NCBI RefSeq assembly: GCF_014696345.1 | Contig: NZ_JACJPY010000008.1 | Location: 42,569-106,568 of the forward strand | Direction of reading: 5' to 3' | From: Pseudanabaena cinerea FACHB-1277 | GTDB taxonomy: Bacteria > Cyanobacteriota > Cyanobacteriia > Pseudanabaenales > Pseudanabaenaceae | Length of the DNA stretch: 64,000 nucleotides | In this document: positions 53,586-61,111 of the stretch, in pieces | How the letters are laid out: each line of letters begins with the position of its first letter | Numbering within the stretch: the first letter of the stretch is position 1 | Notes under the pieces: generated by a model | What the model saw: the letters and a program-made list of their open reading frames with translations, nothing else | Told to the model about the DNA's origin: nothing | Database searches by the model: none | Translations under genes and position numbers: made by a program

Positions 53586-54145
53586 AAGTCTAAACTAAAC
53601 TCAGGCAAAACATCCTCACCAGATAACAGATCGGGATTATTGAGAACTTCCACCACCTGATTTTGACGATAAATCTCGACAATATTTGCCCTGCGATCTA
53701 GCAACCAACCTAACCTCGCGCCATTTTCGATATATTCCAGCATCTTCGCTTGAGTCTCCTTGCGCGTATCCGTTTGTGACATCAACTCCAACACAAAATC
53801 AGGCGTAATCGGTGGAAACTTTTCCTTGTGAGAATCGGTTAATGCATCCCAACGCTCTAAACTAATCCACGACACATCAGGCGAACGATTCGCATTATTC
53901 GGCAACTTAAAGCAAGTCGATGAATCAAATACCTTGCCAAGCTTCAAGCGATTATTCCAAATCCAAAACTGAGCAATCAAACCCGCATTATAAATTCCCG
54001 TTTCGCCACCTGTCGGAGCCAAAATAATTACCTCACCTCTAGAATTACGCTCAAACTTGACATCAGGATTTGCTAGACATAGATCGTAAAACCGATCATC
54101 AGCGATTTTGGCGATCGCCTCAAGATTTAAAGTTACCGTATTCAT
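53573..54145 (-). CDS. Uma2-family (DUF820) nuclease-like protein
   Basis: 190 residues. The restriction-endonuclease-like core has RSPDVSWISLERWD (catalytic Asp), PDFVLELMSQTDTRKETQAKMLEYIENGARLGWLLD (Glu-x-Met/Ser and Lys of a PD-(D/E)xK site). The family is greatly expanded in cyanobacteria; role unknown, possibly linked to mobile DNA. The start MNTVTLNLEA was chosen; an ATG seven codons upstream is open. The C-terminal LRSL and TGA are encoded by a HIP1 repeat. Confidence 0.87.
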   Translation of the reverse strand: MNTVTLNLEAIAKIADDRFYDLCLANPDVKFERNSRGEVIILAPTGGETGIYNAGLIAQFWIWNNRLKLGKVFDSSTCFKLPNNANRSPDVSWISLERWDALTDSHKEKFPPITPDFVLELMSQTDTRKETQAKMLEYIENGARLGWLLDRRANIVEIYRQNQVVEVLNNPDLLSGEDVLPEFSLDLRSL

Positions 54146-54250
54146 ACTTTTAATTTGGAAATACAATCATATTGAAATCTTAGCAAAAAAAGAAATGTAA
54201 AGTATAATGACAATTAATGAATTACTACTGCCGACAAATTCTCCAAATCA

Positions 54251-54346
54251 AGCGATCGCCCCAACAATCTATCTTCTAAAGGCGATCACTATTACCATGA
54301 ATCACAATTTCTAAGCGATCGCCTCAATTATCTATCTGTTAAAGGG
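54251..54346. repeat. HIP1-bearing dispersed repeat, copy C
   Basis: One full and one partial unit, with CCAACAATCTATCTTCTAAA, ATTACCATGAATCACAATTT and flanking GCGATCGC. Lies between the HNH gene and the Uma2 gene. Confidence 0.8.
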
Positions 54347-54362
54347 TTTGTAGGCGAAATAG

Positions 54363-54764
54363 TTATGGAAATAAACCCAAACGAACCCATAATTTTCGAG
54401 CAGCTACTTGAGCAACACTGTTCATCTTTAAATTTTCCACAGTGACCTTTCCAATCGCAGTAATTCCCATAACCATACCAACTTCCATCTCAATTTGAAA
54501 ATGTTCACTCCACAAATTTTGTCTGGGGTTAAAAAATTGAATTTCTTCATTTGAATCAGAATCAATAGCGCTGATACAAGTCCCCTTACGAAGATTACAA
54601 GACCTACAGGCAAGAGCTAGATTTGATTCTTCATTTGTACCTTGTCGAAATAGAGGAATGATATGCTCAACCTCGAATGGAAAGTTAAAAACTAGTTCTG
54701 GAGCATGGCAATATTCACAACAATGGTTAGCACGTTCCGCGATCGCACTGTAATATGGGTTCAT
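54363..54764 (-). CDS. HNH endonuclease
   Basis: 133 residues. An HNH domain occupies the first half: zinc cysteines in CCEYCHAP, the catalytic FEVEHIIPLFRQGTNEESNLALACRSCN (His-His and Asn) and a second CRSC pair. The C-terminal half is helical with no clear match. Such short HNH proteins occur as homing-type or defence-linked nucleases. It lies four bases after the upstream gene on the same strand, so they form an operon. Confidence 0.88.
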   Translation of the reverse strand: MNPYYSAIAERANHCCEYCHAPELVFNFPFEVEHIIPLFRQGTNEESNLALACRSCNLRKGTCISAIDSDSNEEIQFFNPRQNLWSEHFQIEMEVGMVMGITAIGKVTVENLKMNSVAQVAARKLWVRLGLFP

Positions 54765-54768
54765 TGGT

Positions 54769-55122
54769 TTAGTACTGCATCAAAGCGTTTGTCCGTGCAG
54801 TTGCCGCCTGTAATTCAGCATCAACTAAAGCGTCTAGTTCTGCTTGTTGATCCAGTAGCAATGTTGCTCCGCAATCGCGGGCTACTCGCCATAAATCCAT
54901 CAATTCCGACAGTCGCTTTTGCTGATTTGCACTGAAAAATAGGTCGGGATTAAAGTTTTGAATAACAAGTAGCGCACCAAATTCTGATTCAGCTAATTGA
55001 GCAGTTAAACCATCCAGAGCTTGCCCAGCAGTTTTTCCAATCCACTGCTTGTCGCCAGCGATCGCTCGATAAGATTTTTCGCCGCTAACACCTGATATTG
55101 GCAAGATTGATATTGTAGTCAT
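54769..55122 (-). CDS. Unknown conserved protein upstream of the HNH gene
   Basis: 117 residues: GDKQWIGKTAGQALDGLTAQL, GALLVIQNFNPDLFFSANQQKRLSELM, and LLLDQQAELDALVDAELQAA. I recall short proteins of this kind in cyanobacteria, often next to an HNH gene, without a function. The pairing suggests it may regulate or accompany the nuclease. Start MTTISILP; an ATG four codons upstream is open. Confidence 0.65.
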   Translation of the reverse strand: MTTISILPISGVSGEKSYRAIAGDKQWIGKTAGQALDGLTAQLAESEFGALLVIQNFNPDLFFSANQQKRLSELMDLWRVARDCGATLLLDQQAELDALVDAELQAATARTNALMQY

Positions 55123-55177
55123 TTTTCTAACCAAAAGATCTCTTACTTTCTCGTATTATAGCTTTAAGGGATCTAAG

Positions 55178-55255
55178 CTGATCGCTATTATCATGAGTCA
55201 TAATTTCTAGGCGATCGCATCAAAAAATTATCTTTTCAAAGTGATCGCTATTACT
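55178..55255. repeat. HIP1-bearing dispersed repeat, copy D
   Basis: Contains ATTATCATGAGTCATAATTT, CTAGGCGATCGC and ATCTTTTCAAAGTGATCGCT, a degenerate copy of the unit. Confidence 0.8.
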
Positions 55256-55272
55256 CTCTTTATGCAATTTGT

Positions 55273-55466
55273 TTAGAGATGGTATAGCTTGAGATTTTCA
55301 ATAAAGCGAAAGTATTTGATATTGAGTGTGTACAGTTCTAGGTCGTTGGCTAAGGCTGTAGCGGCAATCAGGGCATCGGGAATTGTGAGCTTATGGCTTA
55401 GAGAGTAGTTTGCCATGAGTTAAATGAATTGCTCTGAGATAGGATATTGGTATCACACAAAATCAT
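55273..55466 (-). pseudogene. PIN-domain toxin with a large internal deletion
   Basis: It begins ATG over the antitoxin stop (typical coupling) and reads MILCDTNILSQ, the first strand and first Asp of a PIN domain. It then shifts frame into LTIPDALIAATALANDLELYTLNIK-FRFIENLKLY, the PIN C-terminus. About half the domain (Glu and middle Asp region) is missing. The toxin must be inactive. Confidence 0.78.
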
Positions 55467-55698
55467 TATTTTTTTCACCCCATGCGTCTTTGCGAATGTT
55501 GTCTAAAGTGATATCCTTCCCTTCCCAAATCCCCGCTAGTGCGAAAAAGTCTTGATTTTGCTCAAGAGTTGTTTCAGGTTGTTTTTTTTGTTGTCGATGA
55601 GCTTGAAATTCGAGAAATTCTATATATTCAATAACTTTATTGCGTTGTTCGTGGGGGAATTGTTGAATTTTTTGGATGGCAGTTTCTAGGGTTAACAT
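55453..55698 (-). CDS. Antitoxin of the deleted PIN toxin (DUF2281-like)
   Basis: 81 residues: TLETAIQKIQQFPHEQRNKVIEYIEFLEF, a basic stretch, and an acidic C-terminus (LAGIWEGKDITLDNIRKDAWG) typical of toxin-binding tails. It is intact although its toxin is broken. ATG preceded by AAGGAGAAG, a strong ribosome-binding site. Confidence 0.78.
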   Translation of the reverse strand: MLTLETAIQKIQQFPHEQRNKVIEYIEFLEFQAHRQQKKQPETTLEQNQDFFALAGIWEGKDITLDNIRKDAWGEKNNDFV

Positions 55699-55776
55699 GG
55701 GCTTCTCCTTGCTATGGAGTACTTTGAGATCATATCATTTCTGGGTTGGGTATATAGTGCTTCAGTGCAGGTTACT

Positions 55777-55890
55777 GCGATCGCTATTACCATGAGTCAT
55801 GATTTCTAGGCGATCACATCAAAAATTTATCTTTTCAAAGCGATCGCTATTATTGTTAGTCGTGATTTATAGGCGATCGCATTAACGATA
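55777..55890. repeat. HIP1-bearing dispersed repeat, copy E (about two units)
   Basis: Two units with CATGAGTCATGATTTCTAGG and TTAGTCGTGATTTATAGG, joined by ATCTTTTCAAAGCGATCGC. Lies in the 5' region of the retropepsin-partner gene. Confidence 0.85.
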
Positions 55891-55928
55891 TATACATTAT
55901 TATAAGTATAGGTTTTGGAGTTTAAAAT

Positions 55929-56147
55929 ATGTCTCTCGCTGAATTACTTCCCTTGGTGAATAATTTGAGTCAGCTAGATAAATTGTCACTCATCAAACTT
56001 CTAGCCGCACAAGTCCCAGATGCTGAGTTACAAGTTATCTTTTCTGCTTCAGAGTATCCAGTTTCCTCGCCATACGACTCAGTAGAAGCTGCAAATATTC
56101 TAATGCAGATGATTCGGGATGACCAAAAGGTAGCTAATCATGCGTAA
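55929..56147 (+). CDS. Small partner of the retropepsin-like protein
   Basis: 72 residues, helical: MSLAELLPLVNNLSQLDKLSLIKLLA, then SPYDSVEAANILMQMIRDDQ. It resembles the small proteins found upstream of aspartyl-protease-like genes in cyanobacteria and has the size of an antitoxin. It overlaps the next gene by eight bases. Confidence 0.68.
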   Translation: MSLAELLPLVNNLSQLDKLSLIKLLAAQVPDAELQVIFSASEYPVSSPYDSVEAANILMQMIRDDQKVANHA

Positions 56148-56535
56148 TACGTTCGAGTTTCCCTTTTCTGTCGATGAAGCATTACCCATGATTCCGATAA
56201 TTTTGAGTTATGCAAACTTTTCTGTCTCCGCAAATGCATTGTTAGATAGTGGCTCTACCGTCAATCTTTTACCTTATGACATTGGGCTACGATTGGGGGC
56301 GATTTGGGAGGAACAGACTGTGCGCTTACCATTAGCTGGAAATCTTGCAAAGGTTGAAGCAAGGGGTTTATTTGTAGATGTTCAAATTGGGAGTCTGGAA
56401 CCAGTTCGCCTAGCATTTGCTTGGACGCAAGCTGCTCATGTGCCACTAATTCTTGGGCAAACAAACTTTTTTCGAGAATTTGATGTCTGTTTTCAGCGAT
56501 CGCGACACATGATCGAAATTACTCGTTTCCACTAA
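56140..56535 (+). CDS. Retropepsin-like aspartic protease
   Basis: 131 residues. The catalytic loop ALLDSGSTVNLLPYDIG (Asp-Ser-Gly) is in the first third; LAGNLAKVEARGLFVDVQIG and PLILGQTNFFREFDVCF follow, as in retropepsin folds that dimerise to form one active site. Single-domain bacterial members have no firm role. Coupled to the small upstream gene by an eight-base overlap, like a toxin with its antitoxin. Confidence 0.82.
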   Translation: MRNTFEFPFSVDEALPMIPIILSYANFSVSANALLDSGSTVNLLPYDIGLRLGAIWEEQTVRLPLAGNLAKVEARGLFVDVQIGSLEPVRLAFAWTQAAHVPLILGQTNFFREFDVCFQRSRHMIEITRFH

Positions 56536-56561
56536 ACGTTTATCATCAAATGCACATGCTC

Positions 56562-56656
56562 AGTAGCATGAATCGTAATTTCTAGCCGATCTCCTAAACA
56601 ATCATCTACTAAAGCCGATCGCAATTACCATGAGTCATGATTTCTAGGCGATCGCT
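56562..56656. repeat. HIP1-bearing dispersed repeat, copy F
   Basis: One degenerate and one good unit (GAATCGTAATTTCTAGCC; ATTACCATGAGTCATGATTT). Its end supplies the final codons and TAG of the PIN toxin gene. Confidence 0.82.
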
Positions 56657-57060
56657 ATTGCATCCAAAAATAAACGGGGAGTCAATATTTGAGTGCCATG
56701 ATAGTACTTAATAGAAAGTAAATGATTGTCCAAAGAAATAAGGTAATCAGCTTTTGTTTCAAAAACTGCCGCCAAAAATTTATTGTCATCTGGATCAATT
56801 TCATCTAATCTAGTAGCCTCATAAGCACCAGAGATATGCAGAGAAATTTCACCGATTACGCTAACTAATTCCTCAATAGTTTCTTCAGGCACTCCAAGCT
56901 GTAATAGTTTTAATACGAGTTCTTGAAGTAGCTGAGGAGCCATAATCAGAGTAAACCTGCTTTGCTGCCAAGCTTGTAAAACTAGGTGTGGTGAGCTTAA
57001 TTGAGATTTAGATAGTAGAGCAGAAACAAATACTGAAGTGTCAATAACAACTTTTAACAT
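56644..57060 (-). CDS. PIN-domain toxin (COG1569 type)
   Basis: 138 residues. PIN acidic residues in VVIDTSVFVSALL, QELVLKLL and DEIDPDDNKFLAAVFETKADYLISLDNHLL are all present. The C-terminus (AIAIA then TAG) is written in HIP1 repeat sequence. It follows its antitoxin by five bases. By family it is an RNA-cleaving toxin. Confidence 0.87.
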   Translation of the reverse strand: MLKVVIDTSVFVSALLSKSQLSSPHLVLQAWQQSRFTLIMAPQLLQELVLKLLQLGVPEETIEELVSVIGEISLHISGAYEATRLDEIDPDDNKFLAAVFETKADYLISLDNHLLSIKYYHGTQILTPRLFLDAIAIA

Positions 57061-57065
57061 CTTGT

Positions 57066-57329
57066 TTATAAATGCTGCTCGGTTGTTGCTACACTTTCAG
57101 AAATTCTATTGCGAATAGATTCAAATTCTGCCCAAATTTCTGATGATGATCGCTTTGGCTTGGATAGCGCAGTATTTAATCCTTTTTGGATAATCGCTTC
57201 CGCCTTGCTTAACTGCCCAACATCGTGAGTCAATGGAGTTTCTAAAAAATACAAAAAACTAAGCACCTTCTCCAGATAAGACTCAGGGATGCGATCAAGT
57301 TCTTGAATAATTTGCTCTTTAATAGTCAT
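57066..57329 (-). CDS. Antitoxin of the PIN toxin
   Basis: 87 residues from the internal ATG: MTIKEQIIQELDRIPESYLEKVLSFLYF, a linker, then IQKGLNTALSKPKRSSSEIWAEFESI. N-terminal half similar to the other two DUF2281-like proteins in the window. The ATG nine codons upstream is less likely. It precedes the toxin gene by five bases. Confidence 0.78.
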   Translation of the reverse strand: MTIKEQIIQELDRIPESYLEKVLSFLYFLETPLTHDVGQLSKAEAIIQKGLNTALSKPKRSSSEIWAEFESIRNRISESVATTEQHL

Positions 57330-57417
57330 AGCTATAGGCTGTATCACTAAAAACATTCTACATCAAAGACACTACTTCAATTTTTGGAAAGTAGGAGATG
57401 TTAGCGGTGGTGTGATT

Positions 57418-57810
57418 GTGGCGATCGCTATTACCATGAGTCTTGATTTCAAGCCGATCGCCCCAACAATCTATCTGCTAAAGGCGATCGCTACTACCAT
57501 AAGTCATGATTTCTAGCCGATCGCCTAAACAATCATCTACTAAAGCCGATCGCTATTACCATGAGTCATAATTTCTAGGCGATCGCATCAACAATCTATC
57601 TTTTCAAGGAGATCGCTACTACCATGAGTCATGATTTCTAGGCGATCGCCCCAACAATCCATCTCCTAAAGCCGATCGCTATTACCATGAGTCATGATTT
57701 CAAGGCGATCGCACCAACAATCCATCTCCTAAAGGCGATCGCTATTACCATGAGTCTTGATTTCAAGCCGATCGCCTCAACAATCATCTCCACAAAAGCG
57801 ATCAGCTTTT
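57418..57810. repeat. Tandem array of HIP1-bearing repeats, copy G (about six units)
   Basis: About six direct units of 60-67 bp. Each has GCGATCGC, TATTACCATGAGTCATGATT, a second HIP1-like site, and CAACAATCTATCTCCTAAAG. Units differ by scattered substitutions, mostly in the 3' part. There are no unique spacers and no cas genes. The array separates the PIN antitoxin from the divergent Mrr-like gene. Confidence 0.9.
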
Positions 57811-57876
57811 ACAATCAGTAAGATGATCACTTATAGTAAGTAATACAATTGTTGGGTTAATAGGTATGTTAGTTAA

Positions 57877-58830
57877 ATGGACAATTTTTATCCTTATATT
57901 CTAATAGACGGAGAAATTTTAGAGATTGATGGTAAGCCAGTTGTTGATGTAGGGAAACTAACCCTTAACGAGTGGATTCAAGCGTGCAGTAATAATAATG
58001 TCTATACTCCTAATTATAAGTTCCCAACTGACGCTCATAAGATGGAGTATATATCCACAATTCATGAGCGCTCAGATAAAGATTTTCGAGATTTACTTCG
58101 ACAGTTCCTTATAGAACCCACTACTTTTCCAACGGATCTTGATGGGCTTGAATATCGTTTAATATATCGTCCCGATCTAATGCTTGAGTTTGATCGGCGA
58201 ATATTAAATGGAGAGCCTGCGTGGGAAGGAATAACTTGGATTTTAGATTTACTACCAGATGAGCCTGAATCAGTTTTGGAGGTAGTTAGGACATACTTCT
58301 ATACTCATGCCCAACTTTTACCTGATGGTCGGCGCGTAGGAATTTCAGATGCAATGTCTCTTATACGAGCAAGATATTTAAGCATTCCTCAAACTTCAGA
58401 TGAAATTCACAAAATGCTTCTTAAGCTTGGTGATAGGAGATTTGAAATTTTAGTAGCTAAACTTTATGAAAGAATGGGTTACGAAGTAGAATTAACTCGA
58501 CGCAGCAAAGATGACGGTGCTGATATGGTTTGCTATAGAACTGATCCTGGAAGAAGGGAACTGTTAATAGGTCAATGTAAGTGTTATACAGGGAATGTAG
58601 GTTTGAAGCATTTCAAAGAGTTATTAGGTACTGTTACAGATAGAAAAGCTACTAAAGGAGTTTTAGTAACACCAGGCAAATTCACTAAACCAGCTATTGA
58701 AAAGGCAGATAGTAATCCAAGCATAGAACTTTTAGGGGGACTAGAGCTTCAAAGTTTACTCGCACAGCATTTAGGTTCCCGTTGGATAATAAATTTAGAT
58801 CGTTTAACTATAGAAAGCACTAAAAACTAG
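57877..58830 (+). CDS. Mrr-like restriction endonuclease, modification-dependent type
   Basis: 317 residues. Residues 1-170 form an unknown domain. The C-terminal Mrr_cat domain has E190 (RRFEILVAKLYERMGY), D216 in KDDGADMVCY and Q233-C-K235 in LLIGQCKCY, the E-D-QxK site of Mrr-type nucleases, followed by LLGTVTDRKATKGVLVTPG. Mrr enzymes cut methylated or foreign DNA. No methylase adjoins. The gene is AT-richer than its neighbours and is followed by a small gene on the same strand. Confidence 0.87.
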   Translation: MDNFYPYILIDGEILEIDGKPVVDVGKLTLNEWIQACSNNNVYTPNYKFPTDAHKMEYISTIHERSDKDFRDLLRQFLIEPTTFPTDLDGLEYRLIYRPDLMLEFDRRILNGEPAWEGITWILDLLPDEPESVLEVVRTYFYTHAQLLPDGRRVGISDAMSLIRARYLSIPQTSDEIHKMLLKLGDRRFEILVAKLYERMGYEVELTRRSKDDGADMVCYRTDPGRRELLIGQCKCYTGNVGLKHFKELLGTVTDRKATKGVLVTPGKFTKPAIEKADSNPSIELLGGLELQSLLAQHLGSRWIINLDRLTIESTKN

Positions 58831-58904
58831 AATTACAGAAATTTGTTAGAATAAGGATGCTTCATATCCTTAATTGCTTCACCATCATAAAAGTAGGCAA
58901 ATAA

Positions 58905-59258
58905 ATGTTCAATACACGAAAAACAAAAATCGGGATTCAATTACAAAATGAGCGCCGAGCATGGGAAGATTTTCAGCTAAAGTTTTCAAGAGTTCATACT
59001 TTAATTGATGCTAAAAAGCTTGTGAAACAATTACAAGTACAAAAGCATGAAACGTCAGGGCGTAAATACTATGCAAATCTAAATTTTTTCCTTGAATCAT
59101 TTAATGTACCTTCTGGCTCTAGCTATAGTGAACGGTTAAATTATATCCAATTCATTCAACGCTTAAATGAATCAGATACTTCTAAAGTAGGGAAAGTGGA
59201 AGAGATACTCAAAGCACTACAAAAATCCCTAGATGGGCATTCATTGCCTACTTTTTAA
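58905..59258 (+). CDS. Small unknown protein after the Mrr-like gene
   Basis: 117 residues, helical and basic: RAWEDFQLKFSRVHTLIDAKKLVKQLQ, NLNFFLESFNVPSGSSYSERLNYIQFI and KVGKVEEILKALQKSL. Not recognised. It starts 75 bases after the nuclease stop, on the same strand, and its 3' end overlaps the convergent lipoprotein gene by 11 bases. Confidence 0.6.
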   Translation: MFNTRKTKIGIQLQNERRAWEDFQLKFSRVHTLIDAKKLVKQLQVQKHETSGRKYYANLNFFLESFNVPSGSSYSERLNYIQFIQRLNESDTSKVGKVEEILKALQKSLDGHSLPTF

Positions 59259-60030
59259 ACTCGGAAGATTTGATCCCTCTACAGCAGGGATCATCGCTCC
59301 TCCACGGGGTATCTCCTTGAACAATAGTTTCATCAATACCATAAGGTTGACTATCTTGGCGGCTTACGACAATTGACCAACAATCCTGACATAGATTTGC
59401 GATTTTACTTACAAAAGAGTTATAGATGGGAGCGGATGAAGGAATTGAAACATAATTTGAGGGATTAGACTTGACAACTGAAACCAAACTTTCAGCATAA
59501 ATTGCTAAGCTTATTTGATCCGATTTAGATAGTTTTTTCCATCCTGACTGAGGAATAACGATTCTAACGACAGGTATAGCAGTAGCTTCTCCAGCAGTTT
59601 GATGAATCCCATTAAGACTTCTAAAAACTTCTCCCCCACGGATAATCTGAGTGTTTTGCAATTTCACTTGCGCTTGTTCCAATCGACTGGCATTCTGTTG
59701 GGCATTAGTTAATCTTTTTTTATATTCCATTACTCTTTGTTTTGCGGCTTTATAATTTGAGCTTGACGTAGATTCATATTCCATGAAATTAATTGCAGAT
59801 TGCCATTCTGCTTCCACCTGTCTCCATTCACTTGCAGATTTTGCTGTTTGAGCAAGCTTTGCTGCATTAGTAGCCTTATTTACTCCACCAGCAAAATAAT
59901 CAACCTGTTTTGTTGGAGATTCAGCAGTAATTGGAGAGATTGAGGTATCTGTAGGTGAAGACTGGCTTGTGTTTTGACTGGAACAACTAACTAAAAGTAG
60001 CAAGATAATTAAGATGGCTGGACATTTCAT
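59248..60030 (-). CDS. Lipoprotein with a coiled-coil segment
   Basis: 260 residues. Signal peptide MKCPAILIILLLLVSCSS with lipobox LLVSC, so it is lipid-anchored after Cys16. A Ser/Thr linker is followed by a helical coiled-coil region (about 45-115) and a C-terminal alpha/beta part with VVRIVIPQSGWKKLSKSDQISLAIYAESLV and SKIANLCQDCWSIVVSRQD. I recall no name for this family. It is convergent with the small gene after Mrr. Confidence 0.7.
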   Translation of the reverse strand: MKCPAILIILLLLVSCSSQNTSQSSPTDTSISPITAESPTKQVDYFAGGVNKATNAAKLAQTAKSASEWRQVEAEWQSAINFMEYESTSSSNYKAAKQRVMEYKKRLTNAQQNASRLEQAQVKLQNTQIIRGGEVFRSLNGIHQTAGEATAIPVVRIVIPQSGWKKLSKSDQISLAIYAESLVSVVKSNPSNYVSIPSSAPIYNSFVSKIANLCQDCWSIVVSRQDSQPYGIDETIVQGDTPWRSDDPCCRGIKSSEFKK

Positions 60031-60247
60031 AAGAGCAGCAAATTACAGATAAAATTTATTTGATTAAAAATTGGAAGCTAGGAATAAGCTTTTGACCATT
60101 GCCCCACAGAGCACTTTAAAGAATGCACGGAAATTTTAAAACTATTGCAGTTTGAGTATATACACAAGTATTCAAACAATAAAGTGCTATCAGATTTAAG
60201 CAAAAAATAGGTAAAAGCTAATCAAATTTTACCGTAAGCTAGTTTGT

Positions 60248-60802
60248 CTAACCGCCAGTGAAGAAAACGCATTTTGCGCCAGTCTCACGTTTTACCTTGT
60301 CTTTGTAGTCTCCATAAGACATTCCTCTAGGAACAGATGATTCAGGTATATATAGGCAATTAGGATCTTTAGTCTGTACAGATGGCGTGGTTGGGGCTGT
60401 TGATGTCGTGGGCGCACATCTTGAAAGAAGTCCTAAAACTATAAGTATGAGAACTAAAGCAGATCCACCAATAAGTGTTTCCTTGGGCGTATTAGCTATG
60501 TTTCCATCACTGTTAATTGAGCTAGAGTTAGACCACTCTTGCTTTTCTTCAACACGCCCAACAAGCATAAATTGAGTAAATACTCCTTTCAAATCTTTTG
60601 AGGATAATCTAAGAAACAGTCGAAGAGATTCCCACACAGAATCATAATTAGGCTGTTGTTCTTGAGTTGTAGCCGAACGATTCAATGTTACTTTTAGTAA
60701 ATCATCTATAGCTTCAACTTTTACAGAGAGTTTTTGAGCCTGTGGTAGTGCCTGAATTTTACTTTGGAGAGACTGTAGTACGGGATTGACAGGTAGATTC
60801 AT
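60248..60802 (-). CDS. Unknown protein with one membrane helix
   Basis: 184 residues. A cytoplasmic N-terminal part (1-105), a polar linker, one membrane helix (about 110-128: IGGSALVLILIVLGLL), a Thr/Pro-rich stretch and a C-terminal part with two cysteines (PNCLYIPESS, GAKCVFFTGG) that could form a disulfide outside the membrane. Not recognised. It lies on the same strand as the lipoprotein gene, 217 bases upstream of it. Confidence 0.65.
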   Translation of the reverse strand: MNLPVNPVLQSLQSKIQALPQAQKLSVKVEAIDDLLKVTLNRSATTQEQQPNYDSVWESLRLFLRLSSKDLKGVFTQFMLVGRVEEKQEWSNSSSINSDGNIANTPKETLIGGSALVLILIVLGLLSRCAPTTSTAPTTPSVQTKDPNCLYIPESSVPRGMSYGDYKDKVKRETGAKCVFFTGG

Positions 60803-60939
60803 ATAACATTCAGATGATTTTGATAGCCATTGTAGCCCATTCTCGCAATAACTGCTGTAGTAGGACTATAGCAACAGCAATTCTCATTATGAAAAACTAG
60901 GTCTTTGAAGTGGCGATCTCTGTTTGATTTTTGTAAAGT

Positions 60940-61050
60940 GGCGATCGCTATTACTGTGAGTCGTGATTTTTAGGCGATCGCCCCAACAATCTATCTCCTA
61001 AAGGCGATCGCACTTACCGTAAATCTCGATTTATAAGGCGATAGATCGCA
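60940..61050. repeat. HIP1-bearing dispersed repeat, copy H (about two units)
   Basis: Contains ATTACTGTGAGTCGTGATTT, GGCGATCGCCCCAACAATC, TATCTCCTAAAGGCGATCGC and a degenerate second unit. It marks the right end of the repeat-rich zone. Confidence 0.85.
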
Positions 61051-61111
61051 TCCTGATAGCGGCGTGGGATATAGTGAAGTTCAGGAGAGTCGAGATTACG
61101 GATTCTATATT

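Noticed and set aside
57418..57810. CRISPR-like periodic array
   Set aside because: Units are about 63 bp and similar along their whole length. There are no unique spacers and no cas genes, so it is a tandem repeat of the HIP1-bearing family.
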